From the NCBI RefSeq assembly GCF_037975245.1, contig NC_092562.1:28409554-28473553 (forward strand): a DNA stretch of 64,000 nt, read 5' to 3'. Shown one piece after another: positions 48,321 through 59,470 of this stretch. The position numbers and the translations under genes are program-made. The notes under the pieces were generated by a model. It did no database searches and was not told the DNA's origin. It worked only from the letters and a program-made list of their open reading frames with translations. Within the stretch, counting starts at the first letter, position 1. Every line of letters begins with the position of its first letter. This DNA comes from Apostichopus japonicus. Lineage: Eukaryota > Echinodermata > Holothuroidea > Aspidochirotida > Stichopodidae.

Positions 48321-50284
48321 TTGGGAGCACCCAATTAGGAAGATTTTATAACGCTAGTTACCAATAAAAACTGCGTCCTATATTATTTTGTGTTAGCATA
48401 ACCAGCAGGCCCAACTCACCTGAGCATAAAATAATGGCAAAGTTAAAGATACGAACAACGAGTATCTGTGTGCGAGATTCTTGTGCATTAGTGATATATT
48501 TATTTATTTCCGTTTTCTGTGTGTAAACCATGTCTGCCCTGTAGAGAGTGACTTTCGCTTAATTTTTCCACATAAAGGTGTGAGATATTGGTTTACTATG
48601 GTCTACTTACATAGAGATCTGAATTACCACTCGTCCTGTCACGCTACCATTGTTATAATTTTACAATGTAGTAAAACAAACGAACACCGTTGAATTGAAA
48701 AGCTTAAATAGCAAAATTATAGCTTCACTGACACAATTATTATATTTTTATAATTCAGTAAATTTGTGAGAAAATTTGTTTTGACGCGCTTCGCGCGCAA
48801 GCTCCTTTGATGCTGTGAAAACTCCTTGCACATGCATGTTAGCTAGATAACCTTAACATTTTCTGCGCTCTTCTCGCGCACTATAGCTGCATGTGTGTCC
48901 GGATAGACTTTTTTTGTCTTCCTTGCCAGAGGCAAATGGAATCTATCGGTGTAGTGGCTGAAATTCCAATTGGATGGGTTTTGAAGAAATTCCGACTGCT
49001 GCCTTGTGCCTCCCTACGCCCCCCCCCCCCCTCCGCTTCTCGTCAACGATACGGTCAGAGTCAGTCAGACACCCCGTCTTTCGCGACTGCACTTTTGTTC
49101 CGAACTTTTTTCGATACATTTTAACCCACTGGCCCTCACTTCACAAACTTATGAATCACTCTGGTTAAGCAAGTAAGCAACTGAGTATAAGTTATATGTT
49201 GAATGCTACATAGACTACTTACTACAAAAGCTTTGTTAATTTAACAAAGGGAAACCATTTTTTTCAACAAATTATATATTCGACGACATAGTGAATGACC
49301 AAAATATACAGTGCTTTTTCCTAGCGCTTATTTTTTTTATTTTTTTTGGGGGGGGGGGAGGAGCCGGCGGGGCTATTTATCACACACATGAATAATCTGC
49401 CTATCATCTTCGTCAAGGACCGATAGAGTTCTTAGAAATAAGTATCAAAACATACTTCAAAAACATACAGTTTTCAGTGGTTGCGGTTCTCACGTATGCG
49501 ATATACGCCAACCTGTTTGTAACCTGATAGTTAACTCTGCTCTAAGATGAATAGACAAAAGTTCGCCGATAAAACAACTACAACCGTGACTAAAACTAGT
49601 AGTGTTTTCGTGGCAGCCATATGCATATAAAATAGCTGTAAACGGCGCTAATATTCACGTTTAGTCAGTCTGACTCTGCTAATGCGAAACTATAGCCGGG
49701 AAATATCCCTAGAGCGGGGAGGATGCAGTTAAGGAACATCGCCCACATGTTACATATACCAAATTATTTACCCAATAATTTCTAAAGAAAGTGCAATCTC
49801 AACTCATCATGGATTTCTAGGCCACTGTAACTAGTAGTAAACCTAGCCTAGGGCCCAATGGAATTTGGAAAAGCCGATACTTTGAAGAATATTGTTTGTA
49901 CTTGATTAAAGGTCAATTTTTTTCAATTTGAGATTCACAATCACAGGAATATATATAGGCCTAGGTGCGACAGTGCGACTGCCACACTCCAATTTTCCAA
50001 CTATCGTCAGTTTTACCAAGTTTGGGGTGAGACATCCCCCCCCTCCACAACCCCCCTCTAGCGACGTCCCTGCACGCATGTGTGTGTGTCTGTTTGTCTG
50101 TGTGTCTGTGACACCGGCTTCCAATCACGATAACCGAATGATGCAAGATCCGATCGGTCTCATACTTGGTGGGTAGGTTACCCATAGTGAGTAGATGGTC
50201 CCTATCGTTTTTGGTGCCAATTCTCATTAATATTCAAAAGTGGACGGACTCCGTATCTCGGCAATCGAATAGCGGATTTTGTCA

Positions 50285-50425
50285 GGGTTGGCAATTGTCC
50301 GGGTGGGAATTGTCTGGGGGGGGGGGGTGATTGTCAGGATTGGGAATTGTCCGGGTGGGAATTGTCCGAGGGGGAATCGTCCGGGGGGTAATCGTCCGAG
50401 GGGAAGTTGTCCGGGAACCGTGAGC
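50285..50425. repeat. VNTR, GGGAATTGTCCGGGT-type unit (inverse of 48115-48320)
   Basis: About eight units of 15-17 bp, including GGGAATTGTCCGGGTG and GGGGAATCGTCCG variants. Confidence 0.8.
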
Positions 50426-50928
50426 TCTATGTATAATTAAGTAAGAGGGCCTGATGTTTTGATACTGAACATAAACGTAAAGAAATCGATTGTATCTTTC
50501 GTATTAAGTCTCACATCACCCGCCTCAACAAAGACTTGGGACCCCTTAACAACTATCAGTTCTAACATATGTAATCCGTTGCTCCTAAATCCTCTTCCTG
50601 TGTATAGTCATGGTTTATTTGGTTCAATTCCATCAATGCAACTTACACTTATCTAGCGTCATACTTTCATTGTGTTACATTTTGTACTTTTTATTGTACA
50701 GCTAAGTATTGCTGACGAAGGTCCCAGGTGGACCGAAAATTCCAATATATTTTCTAAAACTTTCCTCTTTATTTGTTCAAGTCTTATTCCTCGTTCGACA
50801 TTTGCGAATAAGTAATTACTGCTACCCATTCAGTTACTTATTCGACAATGGTATCGACGTAATACCTATGCCAAGACAAAAGCTTTCTTACAAGATGTTC
50901 AACATTTATCGTGGAAAGAGGTTTATCG

Positions 50929-51570
50929 ATGGGTCATATGAACTCTAATGACAATGTAGAAGGGTACTGTAATATATCTTGCCCGGTCCAAAGAGTTCTT
51001 GACCAACTAAAATGACAACTACTTCATCAGTTCTTAAATTAATGTAACGTGACCTGAAAAAATCACTTTAGGCCCTAATCAAGACCAGAACGCCTTGGAC
51101 CACCTAACCAATGGGTCATACGAACTCTAAAGACATTGTAGAAGGATACCATATAGCGTCTTGCCCGGTCCAAAGAGTGCTTGACCAATTAAAATGACCA
51201 CTACAACAACATTTCCTAAATTAATGTAACGGGACCCGAAAACTCCTTAAGGCCCTAATCAAAACCAGCACGCCTTGGACCACCCAAACCGATGGGTAAC
51301 ATGAACTCTAGGGACATTGTAGAAGAGTACCATAATGCGTCGAGCCCGGTCCAAAGAGTGCGTGACCAGCTAAAATGACCACGACATCATCACTTCTTTA
51401 ATTGATGTAACAGGATCACGAATAAAAAGCATTTGGGCCCTAATCAAGACCAGAACGCCTTGGACCACCAAACCGATGAGTCATATGAACTTTATAAGGA
51501 CATTGTAGAAGAGTACCATAATGCGTCTTGCCCAGTCCACAGAGTGCTTCACCAATTAAACTGACAACAT
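50929..51570. repeat. Satellite-like tandem repeat, unit about 182 bp
   Basis: Three full units and part of a fourth, starting at about 50929, 51111, 51292 and 51475. Each starts GATGGGTCATATGAACTC or a close variant, then GACATTGTAGAAG, then CTTGCCCGGTCCAAAGAGTG, then CCCTAATCAAGACCAG and CGCCTTGGACCACC. No coding sequence. Divergence between units is moderate. Confidence 0.85.
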
Positions 51571-51591
51571 ATACATATTCACTACATATAT

Positions 51592-51752
51592 ACTTCCGGG
51601 TTTTCCTTTTTCGGTTCTCCCTTTTCAGTAGAGATTGGCATAATAGGGCAATCTCCAAAAATAAGAACCGGAAAACGAAGACAAGTTTTCAAATATCTTA
51701 CTTCGGTATTCCGATAGCATTCACTTATCGTCTTTGGAGATGTAATAAAACT
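51592..51752. repeat. Left member of an inverted repeat around the hAT element
   Basis: Contains AGAGATTGGCATA, GGGCAATC, AAATATCTTACTTCGGT and CACTTATCGTCTTTGGA, which occur in reverse complement and inverse order at 54675-54838. Neither is coding. Confidence 0.65.
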
Positions 51753-52278
51753 GCGCGACATCCAAATACAGTCTCGATGTATTCAGAATATCACTCTTAA
51801 TAAGAGTTCTGTTAAATATTATAGATAAAGCATGTATTTGCATCTCTTCCGGCCTTTTCTATTTTTCAGGACAGCGTAGTATCATGTATAATATACAGTG
51901 TTGACATGTAAGCAACTTCGCTAATACAACACAAAGCTCGATATCCACATAAACATTTATTCAAAATGGCCTTTTCCTTGTTTGGGTCTTCCATTCAGAA
52001 ATTGGCGGGAAAACGCAGACTTTCCCAATTTCCTTTCCTTGGTGTGCTGATGGCGTTGCCAGGCACTTGTATGCCTTGTACATGCAAAAATACTGCACGA
52101 CATCGTCATATGCAGGCTCTCGATATAATGAGAATTGATTTTTGAGAAGTTAAACATGTTATAGAAGAGACTAAATTAGAAAGCTTAAACGAAATAGACT
52201 AAAACATAGTAAAATAAAATAGACTAAAATAAAATGAAATATTTTTTTCTCCAGAATATATTTGCTTTGTGTTTGGAT

Positions 52279-54426
52279 CAGGCCCGTCGCACCCGCTACG
52301 GTAGGTACGGTATTTACCGTACCACTTTTCAGCTAAAAAAAAAAGAGAGAGGGGGAGAAGAAAATAGGTGAGGGAGTTAGAAAATACAGTTCGAATCAAT
52401 AAAATGCACGAGTCTTCATGACCAAAGCCGACCCTCTGTACCATCATTGTGTCCTATGATGCGATGAGCCCCGGATGAGCCGGCACGAATTATTCAACGA
52501 ATCTCAAGTTGTAACTGGGGCGATAGGGGCCTACGATTCGAGTCGCACCGAATTTCCCCAAACCCCCGAATTCCCCCCATTTCCCTAAGAAGGTGTCAAA
52601 CCCGGAGATGTTTTACTTAGTTGAGCAGTGTAACAGTAAATACCGTCCGGATAATTAGGGCAACGTACAATGTATAGGGCGTGTCCCCGCGCTGCGCTAC
52701 ACCGGCAACTCAACGCAAAGGAAAGTGCCAGCCAGATTAGTTTCTGGTTCGGCCGCGGATATCATGCCTCCAGAATCAGTGGAGGACTACTTCAGGCGAA
52801 TATACCTGGAGGCAGTTGACACCATTGTCAACTGCATCCGCGATAGATTTGATCAGGAGGGTTACAAAATCTACTCAAAACTACAGCAGCTACTTCTCAA
52901 AACGTGTAACCAACAACATGTTGACGAAGAACTGTTAAAATTCGTATGTGACTTTTACGGCGAGGATCTCCGTAAGGGCGAGCTCAGAGTCCAACTAGAA
53001 ACCCTTGGGGAAACCATGGAAGCTACGGCCAAACAATCAGAGTGGACTTTGCCAGAGGTTGTTGACCACATGCGAGGGTTGAGTTTCGGTAATCGTGAGC
53101 TCCTCTCACAAGTGTGCACGCTTGTCAAACTAATTTTAGTGATGCCTGCGACAAATGCAGTAAGTGAACGCTCATTTAGTGCTATGAGTGTAAAGAGTTA
53201 CTTAAGGTCTACAATGACCCAGCAACGACTCAACCACCTTATGATCTTACATGTACACAAAGATTATGCGGATCGATTGAATCTAGTTGATGCAGCCAAC
53301 GAATTTACCAGTGCCAAAGACCATCGACGCTCGGTGTTTGGTACTTTCCATTGATTTGAGTTCGCAGTAGAACGCTGCACACTAACCGATAGCCGGTGCT
53401 CCTTTTAACAGCGCCCATGCCCAGGAGCCCATGCTCTTCAGTATAGTAGTCGTTGTGATACCGGGAGCTTATAGGAGCATTAATTCCAGGAAGAAAGAGG
53501 GCTAAATTATACGAAAAATGCTCACATTTGCTGACCCTACAACTCTAATCCTCAACCCTAACAAAGGATACAGTAGATCATCCTATACAACTGAATTGCT
53601 ACAGGCAATCGGGTAATATCCTATATTCTGCGCCCCAACTGCAGAAAGAACAATGCTTGGAATTTGGAAATTGGAAAAAGTACTGCAGTATGGAGAGGAT
53701 TCCACCCAGGTGTTGGTTGTCACCAACGCCGTAACGAAATAATCATTGTTAACGTTTATTGCATAATTTCAAAAGCCTCACAGAGACTAACCGCACTCGG
53801 CGAAATCTTTGCTCACCCACAAAACATTTTTGAGGCCCTAACCTCAAAGGAAGGTAGACTAATTGAGGAATCATTTTAGATAATCGTAACACTCATAAGA
53901 ACTAGCAAAATTATCAAATTCGGATAAACTGTAACTATTACAGTACAGGCAGTTCTGAACCTTTCATTTATTTTTACTGGCGTAACGACGGTGCGGCCGT
54001 CCCGCCACTAAGTTGGAAAGGACCTCCAGCCCGTCGGAATTTCTACCATTCATACCCCTACTATAAGACCCTAGCTAGTAGCTATACCGCCCTGCCCACA
54101 CTTTGTAAGTTTAAAGTGCTATATGCTCTTCCGGTGCAGCTGTAAGGACATGGGCGCGAGAAGGTAGAACATCCATGACTAAAGATGGGATTCTTCAGTT
54201 CATGTAGTTATAAATGAAAAAATACTGAGTTCGCAGGAGGAAAGTGTACAACATCGTGGCCAAATTTTGCCCCGCAAGTGCCATTTCCAGCCATCTGGGC
54301 GGTTAGAAGATTCAAAAATTTTCTTGTACGCTCCGCGCCAACCGATGGTGGCGCTCCGCTTAGATAGTAAATCGAACCGGTCAACAAAAATACCGTACCA
54401 CTTTCAAATACCTTCCGACGGGCCTG
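52279..54426 (+). mobile_element. hAT element with transposase remnant, perfect 8-bp target duplication
   Basis: The left end is CAGGCCCGTCGCACC and the right end CTTCCGACGGGCCTG, flanked by GTTTGGAT at 52271-52278 and 54427-54434. A GTACGGTATTTACCGTACCAC block sits inside the left end and a related TACCGTACCACTTTC block near the right end. It includes a hAT C-terminal coding frame (52725-53354) and the hairpin core at 54326-54366. At 2148 bp it is too short to hold a full transposase, so it is an internally deleted or decayed copy. Confidence 0.9.
52725..53354 (+). CDS. hAT transposase C-terminal fragment
   Basis: A 209-codon open frame. The C-terminal half matches the hAT dimerisation region: LILVMPATNAVSERSFSAM, then KSYLRSTMTQQRLNHLMI and LHVHKDY. 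The upstream part resembles the region before it in ZMYM-type or TTF-type hAT proteins. The BED finger and the catalytic segment are absent from the frame and from the 450 bp upstream inside the element, so it could not act as a transposase alone. It might still dimerise if made. The first methionine is an arbitrary start. Confidence 0.8.
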   Translation: MPARLVSGSAADIMPPESVEDYFRRIYLEAVDTIVNCIRDRFDQEGYKIYSKLQQLLLKTCNQQHVDEELLKFVCDFYGEDLRKGELRVQLETLGETMEATAKQSEWTLPEVVDHMRGLSFGNRELLSQVCTLVKLILVMPATNAVSERSFSAMSVKSYLRSTMTQQRLNHLMILHVHKDYADRLNLVDAANEFTSAKDHRRSVFGTFH

Positions 54427-54674
54427 GTTTGGATAGAGGTGAATTGTGTATGACGGTATTCCATATACGTATACCAGTAGAATGAACGGTATAAGTCGTT
54501 CATACGTAAAAAACGAAAGTGAAAAAAAAAAACACATAAGTCTAGAACATCAAGGAATATTAAACCGGCCTAGTGGATAAGGGCGATGACATTTGAAGAA
54601 TTTTGGACTTCCTGTGGGATGTTAATGTACTCCTTATTGAAGTAGTGGACAGTTGATTTAATACAATTTTAACC

Positions 54675-54838
54675 ATATTACCTTTCCAAAGACTATAAGT
54701 GAATGTGAACGCTATCGAGACACCGAAGTAAGATATTTGAGAAAGTCTTCGTTTTTTCGGTTCTTCGTTTTGGAGCATGATTGCCCGAATATGCCAATCT
54801 CTAAAAGGAAGAACCAAAAAAGGAAGATCGGGAAATAA
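54675..54838. repeat. Right member of the inverted repeat (partner 51592-51752)
   Basis: Contains CCAAAGACTATAAGTGAATG, ACCGAAGTAAGATATTTGA and ATATGCCAATCTCT, the inverse of the left member. The hAT element 52279-54426 lies between the two. Confidence 0.65.
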
Positions 54839-55029
54839 ATCTGAACCAACGGCCTTGACAATGGCTTTCATCGTTACTCACGTGTCAATACTGTACAGTA
54901 TATATATATACTATTTGCTGAAAGGACACTGCCATAGACAATTTCGGAAGAGCCTGATTATATATTTTTAACTTCTAACACGTAATACAGGTGCGTATCC
55001 AGGGGGGGCGTTGGGGGCGCGCGCCCCCC

Positions 55030-55160
55030 GGGTAAGAAAAAGAGAAGAGAAAAAAGAGAAGAAAAAAGGAAAAAAGAGGGGAAAAAAGAGGAGGAGGAGA
55101 GGAAGGAAGGGAAAAGAAAAAGAAGAAAGAGAGAAAAAGGAGAAAAAGAGGGAGTAAAAG
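55030..55160 (+). repeat. Polypurine tract of about 130 bp
   Basis: Almost only A and G (GAAAAAGAGAAGAG style). The shadow frame on the other strand reads Phe/Leu/Ser only. Shorter purine tracts occupy the same place, next to the G-rich end, in the related elements at 19453-20183 and 23562-24613. Confidence 0.85.
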
Positions 55161-55439
55161 CAAAACGCGAAGACACCGGGAAGAGAAAGAAGAACAGTGA
55201 CATCATTACAGCGCTGAAGGGTAGCCAGTGGACGGATCAATGATTTCGTAAAAGTGTGACTCACCCTACCCCTTACACCGACAACTCCATTTTTTGACGT
55301 TTCCATTTTCCTCTCTCACTAATGATCTATATATATACTATATATGGTCTATCATAACGCGTGTGTAGAATTGTGCTATGAAACCAACTGTGGCTGGTCT
55401 CAAACTCGACCGTGTCGTCGGGGAACATGACGCATTTTG

Positions 55440-55688
55440 GGATGGTGGCGACCGCCCGCCCCCCCCCCCATTCAGCATTTTTTTAAATGATATCGCTAAG
55501 TAATTTCAAAATAGAAAGTGCTTTGAGGCAACTTACAAGGCCTGGGAAGTGTCATTTCCAGCGATCTGGGAGACATTTTCGGCCAAAATTTGCTTGTACG
55601 CTTCGCGCCAACCTATGGTGGCGCTACGCTTAGATAATTTGCCTACAGGCTTCGCCCCTCCCTTGGCAAATTCCTCGCTACGCCCCTG
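55440..55688. mobile_element. hAT-like MITE fragment related to 61007-61282
   Basis: The right end GCTACGCCCCTG and the order poly-C, GATATCGCTA, AAGGCCTGGGAAG, core (55596-55636), CCCTCCCTTGGCAAATTCC match the reverse complement of 61007-61282. The left end is degenerate and no target duplication was found. Confidence 0.6.
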
Positions 55689-56043
55689 TTCGAATTTGTA
55701 AAGCAAACAGCAGATATAACATCATATCAGTGAGCATGAAAATGGCGTTCCAGGATGAAAAGCCTCAAAACTGTCAGACTTGCCTGAAAAAATAACCAAA
55801 AATTTTCGCGCGCGAAGCGCGCGGTCAACGTGTTCATGTCAATATCATATAAGCAAGCATCGGTTATTACATCGCATGCCATCATGTACCGTACGGTCCG
55901 TTAAAATTGCGCAGTATACCGCGGGATGCTAATGTAAACAACGACATGTCTCATGTAGATGTATAAAAAGCATGGAGGTCCAATTATGTCAAAACTCTCT
56001 TTTACATTAGTAATGGTGAATTAGGGCCTGCACCCCCGCCGCG

Positions 56044-56419
56044 CAGCGGCGGAGCGTCCATATGGTCAGGGGGCGGATGCCCCCCTGACGGACTCAAATG
56101 GACTGTTGGCGCCTTTTTCAGCTCTTTACCACTTTTTACTTATTCTAGATTATTGACTTTTTTATTGCGCTCTCATCTACTTATTGACATTTGTCACATT
56201 TTGTTGGTGTAATTTGGCGATGACACCTTATTCTTCGTTTATCTGCAAATTAGCCAGGCCCGGAAAGGGTCATTTCCGGCGATCTAGGGAGTATCTTTAC
56301 TCAAAAATTTTCTGTACGCTTCCCGCCAACCAGTGGTGGCGCTCCGCTTAGATAGTGTCGAAAGCGCCCCTTCAGACCATTCTCGCCACTCCTGACCAAT
56401 ACCCCTAGCTCCGCCACTG
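56044..56419. mobile_element. hAT MITE, 376 bp, perfect 8-bp target duplication
   Basis: The left end is CAGCGGCGGAGCGTCC and the right end CTAGCTCCGCCACTG, flanked by CCGCCGCG (56036-56043 and 56420-56427). Same family as 47055-47451, in the opposite orientation, with the core at 56314-56354. Nested inside 54988-57106. Confidence 0.88.
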
Positions 56420-57111
56420 CCGCCGCGCCTCCTACGCCTATGTGTGTAGTGTTCGGTTTCGGAAATATCTGCTATTTTTTCATTTCCTTCAACCAAGTTT
56501 TATAATAGCCGTTATAACAGGTTTTAATATTTGTACACCAATAAATTAACTGTGTCTGAATTTTCGAAAATTTCTGACCAACATTCTACATCACACTTCC
56601 CTCTACTCGTGCAATTTTGACCGGTCTGTTAGGGGTTGAAGGGAGTTTTTTCTATATTGGTTGTCCATGGATGAAATTTTGTACAACATTATGGGTATGT
56701 TTTGAAGTGAGTTTATTCACGAGAAATGTGAATTTTCAAATTCTGAACAAATATGGGGCTTAAAACCTTGAAAAGTGGGGCTGATGGGTATTGTGGGCCG
56801 CGACGTAGAATCACCTACAAAAGCAAAGACCCACAGGAGATGCGATCAGGTCGAACATGATGTGTGCCGGGTTGACAATCTTCAAAAAGGTTATGGATGG
56901 ATAAAAAACTATTAGGAAATACTTGGTTCTCAGGCAAAAAGTGTACATCTGGTTGGTCATTTCAAGCCCGAGAAGTGCCGTTTCCGGTGATCTGGGGGGT
57001 TTCAAAACAAGAAGTTTTCTTGTACGCTGCGCGCCAACCGATGGTGGCGCTCCGCTTAGATAGTAATTCGCGCCCCCCGGGTTTGAAAATCCTGGATACG
57101 CGCCTGTAATA

Positions 57112-57799
57112 TAAATCATCAATATTTTCTTTGAACAAAATGTTAGGCACTTAAGGCAGATATACATGGTGATAAGTAGTTGCACATTGGAAAATTATAT
57201 TTCTGTGGGTGCAGTATGAATTAAAGTCAACCGGAGTCACCAGTGGCCAAATTGGAACCTAAATTCATAATCTACCGTATCTCCCATCGACCAGTCTAGT
57301 AAATAACATGTGCGTTTCATCTCACAAGCACAGCAGGCCTGTTGGCACTTAGAAGTAATACGGGCTTCCGTAGAATCCAATCAAGACGCAATGCATTTCG
57401 CATTTTGGTGTTGAGGGAGCTTGCTAGCCTGTAGTGGATGAATTACACGTGTTGATGCATGAGGTTCCTCCAAGAGATAGATCTCCCCCACCCAGGTTAA
57501 CTACTTTACACGTGGGTGTGACAAGACTCTGGAAAGTACCACCCTTTGTTCCACTGAAGGTGTGACAGATTTAACCATGAAAGTTTCCCCCACTATATCA
57601 TAAGCTCCCTGAGATTATGTAATATTACTTAAGACACCACAACTGAAGCTTAACACACGGAAACACTCTATTACCCCACAATGCAAATACCACAGATAAC
57701 TAGACATCCTGTGTGGAGAATTTTATCTACTAATCTAGGAGGAATTAAAATCAACATCAACGTTTGACAGTTAGGCTAAGCCTTTATAAGTGATCACCC
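57112..57799. other. Non-coding stretch
   Basis: No coding frame or repeat ends recognised. It leads up to the U2-like sequence. A CTTTATAA word at 57782-57789 lies only 11-18 bp before it. Confidence 0.4.
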
Positions 57800-57930
57800 A
57801 TCGCTTCTCGGCCTTTTGGCTAAGATCATGTGTAGTATCAGTTCCCTTTCGCCGGATGCAAGGGGACTGGAGTTGAGAGCGGATCAGTCGTTCGGTTTCC
57901 GTGCCCAGGTTCTTTCCTGGGTGACTTTTC
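57800..57930 (+). ncRNA. U2-snRNA-like 5' end joined to other sequence
   Basis: Positions 57800-57839 match the first 40 nt of U2 snRNA with one visible change (ATCATGTG for ATCAAGTG). This includes the 5' stem-loop and the branch-site recognition word GTAGTA. After that the sequence departs from U2: I see no stem-loop IIa/b and no Sm site. Two new potential hairpins follow, one at about 57842-57868 (CCCTTT paired with AAGGGG) and one at about 57904-57921 (CCCAGG paired with CCTGGG). Possible readings are a snRNA-headed SINE, a recombined U2 pseudogene or a U2-like RNA of unknown role. I cannot tell which. It is not a normal U2 gene. Confidence 0.5.
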
Positions 57931-58424
57931 CTACAAAAAGTATCCATCCGTTCATCGATATGGAAATAAAAAAAGGTGACTTTTTACGCTTATGTATTAT
58001 GTATATGGATAAATACCGAACATTACTCTTATCACTTACCCGCAAACTTATCGTAAGGTAATGTATATTAAGTATCCAAAATGACAGTTCAAAAGTGATT
58101 TCTCATTCGTAATTAAGTAACGCACTCAAAACTTGTACCGTAGTTTTGGCTTGCATTGTTTGAAAATAGCACTGTACACGTAGATCAATTTGTACGTCTT
58201 CATACAAACATTGTCCATTCGACTTTGAGATTGACTTTGATGTTATCCGTTTTTTCGAAAGAGTAGGTGTACGTTTCACAACAGAGACAGGATATGGCGA
58301 CCAGAGTGGTAAGTAGTGTACTCCTGACATAACTGAACCAACTTCGAAAAAGATAAAATTCGCCTCTAATATGCAACTTTTAATGTCTGGAAAGAGTCAT
58401 TTCCGGTATCCGGTACCATGTACC

Positions 58425-59470
58425 CCCCCCCCCTCCTTTTCGCCAGGCCTGTTTCTGTCCATCCCTTTCAATATTACACCAATTTCAAAACTGATGAATT
58501 TATTACAAAATGCTGGAGATTCGATGAGCATTGGTTAACATTAATATGGCATATAATGCCAAAAGTATGGACCAGCTTGTGTCCATATGTTGAAAGTGTA
58601 GAAATTGCAGTTAACCTAATGCATTTCAACCAAAATATTATTAACTTTTTAACAGAGAAATGTCGTGTAAAGAAAAAATAATTCAGAAATTTTCAAATGA
58701 TTTCACACGATTTTTTTCTGCAAACTTCATAAAACATTTCGGCTGCATTTAATTTCAAAAGAAAACATACAAAACACGTTGTTCTAACTTTGTGGACCAC
58801 AACTTAACTGTTCTGCGCATTCAACCGTAATTACTGGTGTGTTATTCATGAACAGTCTAATGGTAGTAGCCACATAGATGTTTCTGACTGAGTAGTACCA
58901 AATTTGTAAAGTCTGAAACTCTGAATATTTACATCATGGCTTGAATATTCAGTGACAACCTCATCAAATATAAAACACTACTGATGAAGCAGGATATATC
59001 TTACTACAGAGTATACTAACATTAATCCAGGGATACAGATCTCTCCAAAACGTAAATATCAAAAGAAACAGTGAAAGTTAATTATTTAGTGAATTAACTA
59101 CCCCTGAACTAAGAAAATATGAACACCTTTTAACTGATAGAAGGTAGCAGTTAACAATATTTCTCAGTTCTGTATTATCAATGAAATATTCATCTTTCTC
59201 GGAGCATAACTTTCTTGACTGATATTTACACAACTAGTTTAAACGTTAGTTATTATGTACAAGATAATCACTGGCGGGCTGAAAAGAAATCCCGTTTGGG
59301 AGAATCTTTTACATAGTTTCATAATACTTTGATCGATTTTTTTCCCGCTATGGTTATAAAACAACTGATTTATCGTTAGTTTTTATGTGCAATAGGATAT
59401 AAATAAGGGCTCAAAAAACTTGTGTTTTCATTCTGTTATTGAAAAGTTTGAAAGTGTGAAATACCAATTT
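58425..59470. repeat. Duplicated segment, copy A
   Basis: About 1 kb with a diverged direct copy at 60345-62185. Shared blocks in order: CTGTCCATCCCTTTCAAT, GGAGATTCGATGAGCA, AATATGGCATATAATGCCAA, ATGGTAGTAGCCA, AACATTAATCCAGG, ATCACTGGCGGGCTGAAAA. No coding potential noted. A TCATTTCCGGTATCCGG fragment just before it (about 58396) resembles part of the hAT repeats. Confidence 0.8.

Larger units (their letters stand above)
47460..50928. other. Intergenic region without recognised gene
   Basis: No conserved frame found. It holds the VNTR pair (48115-48320 and 50285-50425), poly-C near 49020, poly-G near 49348, and a short repeat-like stretch at about 50040-50230 (TGTGTGTCTG and CTTGGTGGGTAGGTTACCCA) that I think belongs to a dispersed repeat. 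The GCGCTTCGCGCGCAAG palindrome at about 48786-48801 resembles one at 55808-55822. Confidence 0.4.
54988..57106. mobile_element. hAT5-like element, 5-bp target duplication, carrying nested elements
   Basis: The left end is CAGGTGCGTATCCAGGGG and the right end CCTGGATACGCGCCTG, flanked by TAATA at 54983-54987 and 57107-57111. A long purine tract follows the left end, and a hairpin core copy (57022-57063) precedes the right end. It contains the nested MITE 56044-56419 and another hAT-like fragment ending at 55688. No transposase frame seen. Confidence 0.85.

Noticed and set aside
52520-52545. B-box-like GATTCGAGTC, possible tRNA
   Set aside because: No A box or cloverleaf around it, and it lies inside the hAT element.
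54958-55306. Minus-strand frames rich in Phe, Leu and Ser
   Set aside because: Shadow of the polypurine tract inside a transposon.
57800-57990. Annotation as a normal U2 snRNA gene
   Set aside because: Only the first 40 nt match; the downstream U2 stems and the Sm site are missing.
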